This document shows positions 32,461 to 45,747 of a DNA stretch of 64,000 nt, in pieces; within the stretch, counting starts at the first letter, position 1; each line of letters begins with the position of its first letter. The notes beneath the pieces were generated by a model. That model did not search any database, had not been told where the DNA came from, and saw only the letters and a list, made by a program, of their open reading frames with translations. The position numbers and the translations under genes were made by a program. Source of the DNA: Anoplopoma fimbria (lineage: Eukaryota; Chordata; Actinopteri; Perciformes; Anoplopomatidae); NCBI RefSeq assembly GCF_027596085.1, contig NC_072462.1, positions 22,687,112 through 22,751,111 on the forward strand, given 5' to 3'.

Positions 32461-35319
32461 TTAAAGTTAAAAACTATTTTATTGGATTTATCAGAGCTAG
32501 AATAACGGCTGCAAACCTTCGATGCTTGTCGGAGCTTCTGAAGCTTTTTTATGGCAGTGTCAGCCACTCTCTCTTCACCCTGCTCCTTTTACACAATGTA
32601 AACCAGAGAGAATATGTGATGGTGCACAGATATACAGCTTGATTTGGCCCTTTTGACACTGACTGTCCCAAACCAATACAACAGAAGAAGTGGGCACTGA
32701 GCAGGGCAGCTGACTTCATTGACTGTTAAAATGATTGTCTTGCATCTCAACCAGCCTCCAATTAAACTAATGGTATTAGTAGAGCAGAGAACCACGCTCT
32801 TGAGAAAATGATCGGCGGTAATGTCACAGTCATCTTTTTAATCCTCTGCAATTCCATTTTATTTTGACTCTTTTTATATATCCCTTTGACATCAGAGATT
32901 AAGGGGTGGGACAAACACATATTTCATGTCTGTGGCGGCTGAGTAGAGTTTTGCTGAGAGCAAACAAAGAAAGCAGTAATGAGCGTGTGCGAGTGTGGCA
33001 CGCCTCCTCCAGCAGCAGCTCATTTTCAAAGGCGAAACACTCGTGGCATTCCAACGACAAAACAGCAATTCACATTGACAGGTAACATTTTTTAAAGTTT
33101 TCCAGTACGTGTAGACGCAGTGAATTTATCAGCTGACATTCAGGCTTTGTTCTCAGATCAATCTGTAGCTGTCAAACTGCCAGTGACTGGTTTGTTTTTG
33201 AAGCGATATTTTTCACTGAAGATGTTTATATCAGCCTGTGATTCTATTTTTTTTTTCACACTCTTTATACAAGAAGTGACACATTGACAGCTCGATATCA
33301 GCTTTGTATAGACGAGGTGCTATATCTGGTTTGTGATCGTTGTTGTGTTCGCGGACCCCTGACACAAATGTTTCAAGTGCTGATAGTTTGAGGTAACTCT
33401 GTTGGTTTAAGCTTTCAATTACCTCCCAATTATGCCAATGATGACAGTTAAAGTCATGATTTATAAGACTTCATTCCTGGGTGATTTTGTGACATCCATG
33501 GTTGCTGTGGCAACAAGGTGCAACTGATGTCTGTTTACAGTGCAGCCAACCAAACTTATGTCATTTAATCAAAGAAGTCTGCAGATCTGCTGTTGAAAAA
33601 GGCTGTTGCTTTGTTTTGTAGATGGAATTTGAATTAGCTGGGACTGCTTTACAATAAAACCCATGTTTTTTTTTTCCAATTGAATACTTTTAATGTGAAG
33701 CAGCAGCAGTAGGAAATGTACGGTTTGTGTAGGAAGCTGGTGAGAGAGTCTGTAACCAAAAGCGTGATTTAAGAGGCTCTGGATTATTTACACAATATTA
33801 TCATATGGGTATTATTACAATATTTTAATTTGTAAAATACTACGGTGACCGTCAATACTGGTTTATCGCGACACCCCTACTGCTGACCACAAACGGCATC
33901 AAAAAAGTGATTTGACTTGATGAATATTTGAACGATCATTACTTTATGAAAAGTCTTTAGTCATCTCTAAGTCAAATTTTCCTAGAATGTTACTTTGTTC
34001 CATTATCTTAAAGCTGCAGCTGTTAACTTTAATTAAAATAACTTTGCTTAAACTGTCACTATATCCTGACAGTAGTACATGAGGAAGATTTTCAATGAAA
34101 GGTAAAGGAAATCAGGATTGTCTGCCTCCTTTTAGTGCTCCAAAATGTATTTGAAAGATCCCACTGCGCTCAAAGAAAAGTAACTAATCAGAGCAAAGGA
34201 TTCTTCAAACGCAGCTGTCAATCACTCGTGAACTCGAATCAAAATTTTCAAACTGTGCGATGTTTAATCCCTTTTCTCGCCTCAAATGTCAAACTGTGTA
34301 GCGGTAACATGAGAAAGCTTGTGACCCGGCCTCCATGTTGAAAACCATAACCAAGCACCGCCCACCAGAGCAATACATGAAATAAGAAATAAGAAAAAGG
34401 TGGGACACATGGGACCAAACTTGAGGGATCACAACAACAAATAAACTGTAAATGAAAGTCACACATGATCAGATGACATTTTCAAAATTGTGTTCTGCTG
34501 TGACGGAGGCGTTTGAGTTTCATTTAACCTTGCGCACGTAATTATTTTTGTGTTCCATCTTCAGGTGGTCTACAGCAGGTATTTGAATTTGCATGGCAGA
34601 AAGAATGAGGATGGCAATTAGCTTTTGTTGCCGAGGATAAACTGCGACCATTATCTCCTGCCAAGTGTAAAATGAGTGCGATTATCATCAATATTACCGT
34701 AGTAATATGGGTGGATATGAATAATTTAAAGATTGAAACCTAAATGGGAATTTTTCAATCAGTCTATCTGCACATGCAGCATTCAGTCGGAGAGGCGAGA
34801 ATTCACAACATGTCAGTGAAGTTAATTACTTCACCGAATGCCTCCCAGCAGAGTGTGGAAGAGAAGGACTTTTCTTCTGTTGTATTGGTTTTATAGTACA
34901 GCAGAATCTTTCTTAACCCCTATTTCACTTTAATTAGACATATGCCCATGAGACTTACTTTTTGAAAAACATCTGTGTTCTTGTTATCCCAAGGGCAATA
35001 ACCGGGCAGTAAGTGGTTCTTATTCTCTCATTGATTGCAGAGTGTTCCTCCAGAATTGATGACCTTATTATAATAGCTGGTTGTACTGTGTCCTTGAGAA
35101 CACACTTTCACAAAAGTCAACATTGAGCCCCCTTTCTTACAGCGCATGTTGACATTACAAAGCACTTTTTTGTGGTGTTTGATTTTTGACATATGTATGA
35201 CTGATATCAAATGGCTCTCCTGTCATCACCTGACATAACTGTAAGTAAAATATTTGAGCTGCGATCTTACTAAAGGGGAGAGGAAATTTGTATACATTTA
35301 TATTATTAAAACATGGGAA

Positions 35320-35347
35320 AATATATATATATATATATATATATATA
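35320..35347. repeat. (AT)n microsatellite
   Basis: An uninterrupted run of about 14 AT units in an AT-rich area. Confidence 0.95.
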
Positions 35348-37430
35348 AGATTTATATTGTAAAAATCAAACATATATTTGTGTGTACTGTGATTATGGCC
35401 GCAGAAAGAAAAACGAAAGAGATCTTGAAGATGGAAATGTATGTCGGAAAATGTTTCAGTTTTCTTGTCAGGAACTATTTTGTTTGTTTGGATGAGGAAT
35501 TATGTTTTTTTTTTAAATATTGGCTAACATTTTAAGTTATATTTTTAATGTCACATTTAGATTAATTTGTACATTTTTGATTGTATAAGAAGATTTTGAA
35601 TGTAGTCGATTTTCTTTTTTTTAATGTTTTGTGTATTTGTGTGTCATGTAGAAACAATAACTCCAGACAGCTGTGAGATTAATAGAACTTGTATGCATCT
35701 CTAAGTCAGGGTTTACACATTTTAAATTAAAAATGCAACATTGTAACACATCTTAAGAATTCATGTATGGTGAAATAAGCTTAGTTTGTAAATCCTTTTC
35801 AAACCATTTATCTGTATTTAAATGTATGCAATGCATTTCTATATTAATAAAGAACTACAAAGCATCATGTTTCCCATTCCACTTACTTCCAGGATGTTTA
35901 TCAGATACTGGAACCAAAAGCTGTTCACTGCCATCGATCGGGCTCTCCTACACTAGAAGAAGTAACCTGGATTCTTACACTGATTTGTATTCCTCTAAGC
36001 TCATTTTGAGCGTTTTGCATACAAAAATACTTTCAAAATCAATGGGACTTTGTTGATCCGGACCCTTTGAAAAATTGGGCTATTTTGGGAGAATGTAGGC
36101 GCTCACTGGCATAGAAATGAAATGGTAAAGGTTATTTTCAAACCATTTAAGAAATGGATGTACACGGTGAGACGGTGTAGCCTTCCATTTGTAGGTCCCC
36201 TTCTGTTTGCTTAATATTTCCAAGAGAAGTCTGGCAAGAAAACTGACGGTTTTAAAGATTATGCTTTTCATTTCTGTCAACCTCAGATGACACAAGCTTC
36301 TTTATTTTCTCTCCTCATTCGGATTGGGATCACGACTCGGTGTGATTATCATGGATCACCACTTGAGACAGACTTAACTCACAGCAGTTTAACTATGTCA
36401 GCAGGTAAGCCCTTTAACTGGCAAATTAAAAATAGACGCTTTGTTCTTATTGGGTGAGAAACGCTGTGCATATTAAAGCCAATGAACACTTGGAACCACT
36501 TTTCATCCAAACGGCAATAATATTATGGAGTGCCAAGCTCCATTTTTATTAATATGAGGATGTCTCAACAAACTGATTTGGCTTTTGTGGAGAATTGGAA
36601 TATAACCATCATTGCTTATTTTACCATGATGGCTGATTTTTTTTCTTCCTCACAGTGATGCACAATGAGCCTCTCCATTCACTGGGCTTTCTGTGGTGCC
36701 TTCTTTGTTCAAGAAATTACTGTCTTTTGAGTTACTCAAGGCTTAAACAAAAAAACATGTTATGCCTGTAATTTTCACATCATCAATTTGAAATAAGAAA
36801 CACACATGCCATAAATCAAATGTAAAAGCAAATTGAATTACTTGTGAAAACCTACATTCTCAGTGGAGTTTAGTTGGTATTTGCACGCTTCCTCAGTAAT
36901 TACAGCAGTAAACCTGGCAAATGTGTCTGTTTAATTATAGCATTGTCAGACACTAACAGAAGGGGAGGACTGGCTGCTGTTTCTCCTGTACAAAAACAAC
37001 CCTTTAAGGAATAGTTGGCCTAAGAAATGACCATTTGTGCATTAATTACTCAAACCCTGTCACCTTGTATTCTTTAAGAAAACCTTTTGCATATGCCTCC
37101 ACCTTGTATGCTATGCACTGCTTCCCAAACACATGCATCTTCACAAAAAAAACGAACTATTTAAGGCGAGACATCTCAGGCGAAAACATCGTTTTTCATC
37201 CACTGATCAATTTTGAGATTTTGGGCTTATTTAGCTTCCACAAAATGTCTTCTTTCTTTCAGACTGGAGGAAAATAAAACATCCAAAATACAAATTTAGG
37301 TGTTTTTTTACTACATTGTCTATCTGCATCAGTAGATTTCTCCTATATTCACCAAAAGTTAGCATTAGATAACAATTCATTTGCATATTTAAACATTAAA
37401 TTTCAGAAAACTTTTTTTTTTTGTGTGTTA

Positions 37431-37812
37431 CGAAACTTGCATTCTTTCTAATGGCCAGTGGGGGGGTGACTCCTCTGGTTGAAAACAGATGTCTGATTGT
37501 AAAGAAGTCAATGAGAAAAATGACCCTACTCAGTTGCTTAATTACATCAGTAAACATTGTAAACGTAAGTTTATGGTCTCAATCGCTAGTGATGATGTTC
37601 ATTTTGTAAATGATGGTCACATTTAGGGTAAAATAGACCATAAAGCAGGAAAAGCTTAAGGGTGGGGCTAACTTTTTATTGACGGGTCTCTACAACTGCG
37701 TCATCGGGTCTGGGGCGGGCTTCAAACGGGCAAAACCGGCTGCACGACGTCAGTCCATGAACCAATGGGTGATGTCACGGAGACTACGTCCATTTCTTAT
37801 ATACAGTTTATG
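37431..37812. repeat. Dispersed repeat family A, copy 3
   Basis: Blocks shared with copies 1 and 2: cattctttctaatggccagt, catcagtaaacattgtaaac, agtttatggtctcaatcgct, gatgatgttcatt, gggtaaaatagaccataaag, ggggctaactt, caatgggtgatgtcacggag, and the end block tatatacagtttatg. The end block suggests the element terminus. Confidence 0.75.
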
Positions 37813-40019
37813 ATTGTCACACTGTGTTTGATGGATGATAATTTCTGTACAGATACTCTTGAGTACTTCATCAATATGTGTTTTCTCTCTGATTGTCAAG
37901 ACTAAACAAAAGTCTGTATAGCATAGTGGAAGTAAATTGTCATATGGGACTGTTCAGTATTCACAGGTTTCAGAAATATTGAATCCTAGGACTATAGCGC
38001 CTTAGATTTGGCAACTCTATTTAACAGTTTGCGCTCAATCAGATGAGATGGATACTGCATGCAGCTGTCCATTTCATTTAAATATCCTGCACAACATCTT
38101 GTTTCCACAAACAATCTCCATGTACCACCTGTTGATTTGCTCCGTCTCATAAACCCTTCCAAACGTCCCAGACAGCAGACGAGAAGCGCGAGTGGAGAGG
38201 ATTGTCCTTGACATGTATTTTGACTTTGCCTGTGATATTCATACCGTGTTTTGAGATGGAATTAGTTAGTTGCTAGCGGCTTCGCACAACAGCCACACAT
38301 TCTCTCCAGTCAAAACACTTCAAAGATGTGAATGCCAGATGTAAAACTAAAAGAGTGCAGCGCTGTCAGTGCGAGCCGTCATTCAGACAACAGCAAACAA
38401 GCAAAATGTCCTGCAGAACTGCACAAAGCCACAGCCTGTTTGTTGCCTCATACTTTATAATTGCCAGTCTTTGGATGAAAATGCATCATAACCTAACATT
38501 TTCTATGATTTCCATGAGATTTTTATAGATTAGCTTAGCCTTAAGCCTAACGTATAGACTCAGATGATTACAATATAAATGATCTGGATTCGCCTCCAAA
38601 TACAGCCGTCAATAGGCTGTTTTACACAATGAATGTCCGCTCCAGGCAAATAGATTACTCCATTAGTCAAATTGATTACAAATGGGTGAGTGGGGTCGCC
38701 CGTGTTGGCCGAACAACAAATTAGATAAAACGTGAATGCAATCAGTCTGGTGTGCTGAAGTCTACTGAGTTTGATATGTGCCAGCACAGCATTGTTGTGT
38801 GCTCCTCTCTTATTTTGAACCAAACATTAGTGTTCATTTTCCATGCAAGTCGACGGTTGTTAATGACTACGCTGTCTCACCTTTCACAGCTGTTCACATC
38901 TGTCTGACGTGCTGTTTTATCAAGGACTGTCTCCTGCTGTCATTTGCAGCCACTGGCTCCATTTCCAGCTGTCAGTCCCTGCAGTTGTGTGAGTTTGTCC
39001 ACGCTGTCCTTTGAGCTCGTCCATCATCCCTCTTGTTTGTCCATCACTTCCGTCTTTCAGATCGCACATCACTCGGAGCCTATGCGGTTGTCCATAACTT
39101 TTGTCAAACAGAAAAGACAACATTTTATTAGTTAAGGATGTCAGACAGATACACATGCCAGCTTCGGATATATGTGCTGCAAAATCTTTACTCGGATTAC
39201 ATCATCTCTCTTTTGGAACAAATGTAACATCAAAGAGGAAATTCTGAACGGAGATTAAACTGCGACTGGTGCAAGTTGTTTAAGTTTGTTTAAAACCCCT
39301 GCTAGTCAAAGTTTTTCCAATGTTGTCCTCATCTGGTCTCTGGCTAGCACTGCTCTGCTGGCTGACACAGGGACAAAAGCCATTTGGCACTGCTGGCGGA
39401 TAATTCTAATGGTTTAGTGCTACAGGATTAAACCAGGAACGGCTAATTAAATTGAGCATAACACTTCTTCAAGGCTACTCTCAGGAATGTCCCTGAGCAA
39501 TCACTGGATCAAATACGACGTGATGGAGATGAAAACACGAGACTGTGGGTGCACAACATAAATGCCATAAGAGCTTCCCACATCTGTGACAATTACTCAA
39601 CACAATGATATAGTTATAGTCAACAGTAAGCAACAAAAATGCAAAGAAAATAATCCTGCAATAATGCTATAGGCTAAAAGGGTGATCCCAGTGTTGAAAC
39701 TTGTTATCTTGCTAAGAAATTCAACACTCATCCTTCAACAATCCACAATTTCATCATCACAGAGACTCAATCAGTCATGCCAGAGTGACTTTGGAATCAG
39801 AAGAAATGCTTAATCCCTCGAGCTCAGTGAGCCGCCTCACATTCAGAATCATTAGATATGACTCCGCAGTAGATGATGACAGGAAAGCAAGGGAATCAGC
39901 ACTGGACTGGACGTTATCACCACCCATCCTAATGCACTACTGCAGTAAATTCAGTATGGAAGGAGGTATGTACGGTAAATAACCAACACAGTAGAAGTAT
40001 CTTTCGTGCCTGCACCACG

Positions 40020-40330
40020 TTTTTTCACGTCAGTCTGGATGACATTGCGCAACAAAGTTCATGATGAGTTTAGGCAACAAAATCACTTGATTAGGTCAAT
40101 GATAACTGTCATGAATGGACACGTCAGTCAGTCTTGTGGTTGAAAGTCTGCTTAGTCCCATCAACCTCAGTGACCCACCGTAAGTGGTCATTCTCAGTAT
40201 TTAATACTACGTCACTACCTCTGATCGCACAGACACATGGATGCATGTCATTTGTGTATCCACTATGAAAAAGGATCCTAATTGACTTTCCACTGGCAAT
40301 TTTTTCATGCTGAGCAACAGGGAAAAAAAT
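40020..40330 (+). repeat. Dispersed repeat family C, copy 2
   Basis: Aligns in order with the copy at 19,811: aggcaacaaaatcacttgat, cagtgacccaccgtaagtgg, acatggatgcatgtcatttg and ggatcctaattgactttcca. It is diverged. Confidence 0.65.
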
Positions 40331-41059
40331 TGAAAATTTCACTTCCACAAGGTTTCAATTTTATGACAATTTCACCAAAATGCCATGAGACAAGGCTGAA
40401 ATGAAACCAATAATAGGTAACCCGAGTCCAACAGGCCATCACTCACAAGAGGGACTTTTGGATCAACAGTAAAAGGAAAAAGGAAAATAAATAGAAATAG
40501 AAATAAAAAAATAAGAATAAATTCTTTACATTCACAAATCCCTTTTGTATTCCAAGATCTTTACAGGCGATCCGTAAAGACATTGAGGCTCAAATGCCGC
40601 ACCCCTCTAGTCTGATAAGCCACTACTGTCAAGGATTTCAACATTTCATCTGGCAAACTATGTCAAAACAGGAGGGATTTCTTCTTTTAGTCTTGTGGGG
40701 GAAAACACAGATGAGTCATGAAAAACAGCCACATTATGTGATTTGGTGAAGATATTATAAGGAGTTTAGTAAGAGTCTTATTGCGTAATAGACTAAAAAA
40801 GTCACCTTGTTACAGAACACCCACAGCGTGAGTCGTCTACAAAGTGAGACGATTCTTTCAAGGCAGCACAGAGAGAGGATCAGACAGGGTGCTAAATTTA
40901 CATTAATTGGCACATTGCACCACAAGGAAATAATTTGCACTCACCGCCACATTCAGTTGCCTTAGCATCTCCTGAACCAAAGTGTGTCAGGCAACACTGA
41001 AGCAGCATGAGGTATGTACAGTATGTATGTATTTGTGGTCATTTTTGATGAAGGTGTAG

Positions 41060-41278
41060 GTACTGTTTTCAGTTTGTTTTCTTGGATTGTTTGTCTGTTT
41101 GTCAGCAGGATTACGGCCTGATTTACATCAACATGGTGAAAGGGTGAAGCATGAGCCAAAAGAAGAAACCATAATATTTTGGAGCGGAGCAGCATCACGA
41201 TGCAGACACACTCATTATTTTCACTTATGGACACAACCTTGGCAGAGGTCTGTGCTCTGCGAGTGCCCTCCTAGTTAG
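41060..41278 (+). repeat. LINE-tail-like repeat fragment
   Basis: Starts ggattgtttgtctgtttgtc then agcaggattacggcctgatt, and ends cttggcagaggtctgtgctc, tgcgagtgccctcctagtt. This start and end are familiar from common fish LINE 3' regions (memory). No second copy is present in the window. Confidence 0.5.
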
Positions 41279-42150
41279 ATTTTGTTATACCCAGGAAGTA
41301 AGATTGAATACTTCAAAAAAATAGAAGTCGATAAAAGTTCCAGTGGCTTTTCAGATATTAAAGCCGTAGGAAAAATACTACAGCACTTTAAATCACTGGA
41401 TAAAGCTGCTATCTCTCAGCTAATGGTGGGCATAAGGTTGTCAATTCAAATCTAAAAATAGAGGCGGTGAAGTAGGATTTTACTTATTAAAGTGTCTTAA
41501 AAGAGTTGCCTCAACATAAAGCTCCACATGGAAGAGTTTGGCATGTAGTGCATTGACCAGATCATCTTACATACCTTGTTATAATGAGAATTTTCTTGCT
41601 AAACCAAGTTGGCTTGTCATCATAAAAGATGATGAAAACATACACTGTACTTTCTCATGATAAAGATCAGATTGTTTCCGTTATTGTGGCAGCTATAAGT
41701 GTAGCAGAGGTGTACATTAGGGCTGTTACTGTATGATAGTAATACATCCCACCAGCATAAATACTGTAATTAAGTTTGTACAGCTCAGTAAAAGATACTA
41801 ACATGCCATATGTATGTAGGCCTACATCGAAAGACTTATTTGATGATGTACTCTTTTATGTTGAGTTTTGCAGTTAATCAATGCTCTCCAGCTCTTTCAG
41901 CCCTCAAATGAAGGTTAAATATTTGTTGTTGCCAAATCCAATTATTAATGTCTTTTTCAAAGTCCAACTGAAATGAAAATGGAAATCAGGTAATATTGTA
42001 TTGGTGTAGGATAGAAACGAGGATCTGCAACACTTGTAAAGACAATGGCTTGGGAGATGATTGTGACATTTGTTTTGAATGTAAGAAGCATAATGAATTA
42101 GAGGGAAAGTATTATTTAAATAGTTTTGTTATAACAATTAGATAAGCCAA
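41279..42150. other. Non-genic stretch left of the direct repeat
   Basis: About 870 bases, AT-rich, no supported feature. Confidence 0.6.
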
Positions 42151-42487
42151 GAGTTATTTGTGGAATTGGTGCCTTTTTAAAGAATGTCCTTCCTTTGTTT
42201 AAGAAAAAATAGTTGTACTTTAGTCATGCAGTGATTTGAAGTGCACAACTTTGCAAGTTTGACCTAGTTAGGAACCGAAGTTGTCCGTTGATTATCCCAA
42301 ACTTCAGCATTCTGTACATTACAACGTGTGGAACAGTCACGAGTGCTGCGTTCACAAATGAGTCTCTGTTCATTATCCTGGCCAGGAGATCATGCATGTT
42401 TTTGTACTAGTGTCCGTGAGTGTGCACCTCTGTGTCTGTCCTTGGCTAATCTCACATTCTGCTGCAGCAAACTGCATAATATTTTTG
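42151..42487 (+). repeat. 335-base direct repeat, left copy (D1)
   Basis: Begins gagttatttgtg and ends cataatatttttg. It matches 45,748-46,080 along its whole length with only a handful of substitutions and small indels (about 97 percent by eye). Sequence on either side is unrelated between copies. Confidence 0.92.
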
Positions 42488-44395
42488 GGTGACCATTTAT
42501 GGCTGTGCGCTTCAGGACCTCTTGTGGTTGCAGCGCCACATTCTTAAAACACCTGCTATTGCCTTTTTTTATACTGCTATTGACTGCCTGCTGACTTCTC
42601 ACTCACTACTCTTTACCAGCCCCTGGCTGGTAGGAGTCGCTCGTGATAACACAGCTGAGTGCATAGCTGTATCTCAGCCGCATTGTGCACCCAGAGACAC
42701 AGCGGGGAAAACAGTTTGCACACGATAAGTGTTTTGGTCAGTGTGTTTGGTTAACAGCTAACGGAAGTACCAGCACTCACACACTCTGCTGAGTACATCA
42801 CTGCATCTCACCTGCTGCTACTTGGGCAGACAGCTTAGTGAGTTTACCAGTGGCACTCAGCAGATGTTAAAGTAACATGTACAAAGAGTAATGATTCTTG
42901 TGGATTAGAGCCAGATCTATGCAATCATTATTCAATGCAGGTTGCTTGTCTTTATGTTGGTGTTGGGATTTAACCTCAGGACAAATGACTAATTCGACTG
43001 AGTCACTCACTACTTTATGTGCAGTCCATAAGCTGCTAGGCAATCAAAATCAAATGGGATCTGTTGCAAAGTTAGAGAGTCTGATAAAAAAATAGAGCTC
43101 TCCACAAGTCCTTTTATAAGCTTTTCTGAGAATGATGCAGGAAAATGGGGGGCAGAGCACTAGCACCTATCGTTTTACTGTGTGCTAAAGTGGTCATTCA
43201 GTAGGAAGGTCATGGACAAACTGTTCAGACCGAGGTGGGTTTTCGTTCACCTTCTCTGTGACAAGCTGTGGATGGCCAAACTCATTTACTTTATACAGAT
43301 CTTGGAAACCTCTGTGAACAAACACAGGTCTTCACAGGGAAAATAAATCAAGCCATTTGTAGCTTGAGGATAACACTCGCGCGTGTGAGGTTAAGACAGG
43401 CCCTGACTTTTTTTATTAAGCCTTTATTAGTCCCACAATGGGGAAATTATTTCTCTGCATTTAACCCATCCCGGAGGAGCAGTGGGCTGCAATGCGCCCG
43501 GGGAGCAGCTTGGGGTTAGGTGTCTCGCTCAAGGACACCTCGGCATGTTGCCGGTAGAGGGGTTTGAACCACCAACCTACCTCATGTGCCACAGCCGACT
43601 TCACTCATGAGATATTTTTTCTTCACTATCTACCCGCCATAAGAAACACCCACCCCGTAGTGAGACGGTGCCAGACATAACCAAGCATCTTGTTATAGTG
43701 CAGGAGAAGTTTGAACACTACTTTATAGACCCAGGGGGCAGGGAACTTCAGCGAATGAGGTATCCATTGTAAGCCGCTTGTCCTGATGTCCCTATTCTTA
43801 CACAGATGGGGGTTTGAGTGATACTTCAAGCCAGTAAGACCTGACAAGAGCACTTGCACAGTTCTGTGCTTCATTGCTGCATAAGCCCTCTTTTCATGCT
43901 TGCCTGTTAAAGTGCCATATTTCACCTTTGTACATCACAATGCTATTGCACGTCCAGCAACCTGATAAAATGCGGAGCCTGCACAATGTAATACTATTCA
44001 GAATATAGCCTTGACAGAAAAAAAAACTTGTGTTGTTCACGTTTTATTGTGGCCATGTAGATGTTGATTAAACGTTCTTATTATCCTGGGAGGCTATGGT
44101 TTAGGAGGGTGGCATTGTGTTGGCCTTTGCAAACAGTTGTACTAAGTCTGAAAAAAATAACTGATGTAATTAAAGTTATCTGTGTTACAATCTTGGGGCA
44201 TTGAGTTTGAGGGTTATAGGTATTTTCCAGATGTAGGCAGGTCAACTGACACTACTTTGTTGCATGATGGGAATTGTTTTGGAGCATTGAGCACAAATTA
44301 AACGATTAAAAGTAAGTCATCTCGGCCACTGCTGCTTCCACTGTTACTGTTCTTTGTTTTAATCAGTCTCTTGTGAGTCCTTAAACTTATACAGG
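42488..44395. other. Spacer between direct repeat copies, left part
   Basis: Contains SINE copy 2 at 43,410-43,596. The rest shows no coding signal and no resemblance to the sequence right of 46,080, so the repeat pair is not part of a longer tandem duplication. Confidence 0.6.
43410..43596 (-). mobile_element. tRNA-derived SINE, copy 2
   Basis: Nearly identical to the SINE at 27,014-27,235 over the body and B box. It lacks a block of about 20 bases, ttgtggttacgggacaagcg, between the two promoter boxes. Possible short flanking repeat GACTT at 43,405-43,409 and 43,597-43,601. The deletion removes part of the tRNA-like head. Confidence 0.85.
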
Positions 44396-45715
44396 TTACA
44401 TTTTATCCTGATCAAAGATAACTCTAAGGTTCTTAACGGTAGTGCTGGATGCTAGAGCAATGCCATCTAGAGAAACTATATCATTAGATAATTGATTTCG
44501 AAGGTGATCTGGGCCTAGTAGGATAACTTCTGTTTTTTCAGAGTTTAACATTAAGAAGTTACAGGTCATCCAGGTTTTTATGTCCGTAAGACATGCTTGA
44601 AGTTTAGAGAACTGGTTAGTTTCGTCTGACTTAATTGATAGATATAACTGGGTATCATCTGCATAACAATGAAAGTTTACTGAGTGTTTTCCGATAATAT
44701 TCCCCAAGGGAAGCATATATAAGGTAAATAAAATAGGTCCAAGAACAGACCCCTGTGGAACTCCGTGACTAACCCTGGTTTTCATCGAGCTTTCATTGTT
44801 TACATATACAAACTGAGATCGGTCTGATAAATACGACTTAAACCAGCTAAGTGCGGTTCCTTTAATGCCTATTAGATGCTCCAATCTCTGTAATAGGATT
44901 TGGTGATCAATGGTATCAAATGCAGCACTAAGGTCTAACAATACAAGTACAGAGACAAGTCCTTTGTCTGAAGCTATTAGAAGGTCATTGGTCATTTTCA
45001 CCAGTGCCGTCTCTGTGCTATGATTCACTCTAAATCCTGACTGAAAATCCTCAAATAAACTATTGTTATGCAGAAAGTCACAGAGCTGATTTGCTACTGC
45101 TTTCTCAAGGATCTTGGAGAGGAACGGAAGGTTAGATATAGGTCTATAGTTAGATATAGGTCTATAGTTAGCCAACACCTCTGGATCAAGAGTAGGTTTC
45201 TTAAGAAGAGGTTTAATTACAGCTAGTTTGAAGGCCTGTGGTACATGGCCCGTTAGTAAAGACAGATTGATCATTTCTAATAAAGAATTGCTAATTAAAG
45301 GTAAAACTTCCTTAAGCAGCCTAGTCGGAATCGGGTCTAAGAGACAGGTGGAAGGTTTAGACTTAGAAATAGTTAAAGTCAATTGTTGAAGGTCGATGGG
45401 AGAAAAGCCATCTAAATATATTTCAGGTTCTACAGCTGTGGATCGATCGGTACTGGTTGAGGGCAGTAGATTATACATTTTTTCTCTAATAGTTAGAATC
45501 TTATCATTAAAGAAGTTCATGAAGTCACTACTACTGAGGTTTATAGGAATACACGGCTCAACAGAGCTGTGACTCTCTGTCAGCCTGGCTACAGTGCTGA
45601 AGAGAACCCTGGGGTTGTTCTTATTTTTCTCTATTAATGCTGAGTAATAGGCTGCTCTAGCATTACGGAGTGCCTTCTTATATATTTTAAGACTGTCTCG
45701 CCAGAATGGACCCAA
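44396..45715 (-). mobile_element. L2-like LINE fragment with open reverse transcriptase frame
   Basis: A minus-strand frame of about 440 codons with reverse transcriptase motifs in order: [48 protein letters not shown] (catalytic Asp), [13 protein letters not shown], and YADDTQLY (catalytic DD). The style matches the CR1/L2 group of fish LINEs. The endonuclease domain upstream and the distal part after VIFDQ are absent, so both ends are truncated. No internal stop is seen, suggesting a recent insertion. An 18-base direct duplication gives NYRPIS twice in a row. The upstream part of the frame beyond about 45,715 runs into repeat D2 and is not element sequence. Confidence 0.9.
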
Positions 45716-45747
45716 GAGTAAATGTGTAAATGTAATAATAAATGTGT

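Larger units (their letters stand above)
29701..41050. other. Non-genic stretch downstream of igsf9a
   Basis: About 11 kb without a supported gene. Open frames are short and random in content. It holds family A copy 3 (37,431), family C copy 2 (40,020), a probable repeat fragment at 32,335-32,460 and an (AT)n tract at 35,320-35,347. Otherwise it is AT-rich sequence in which I see nothing specific. Confidence 0.7.
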
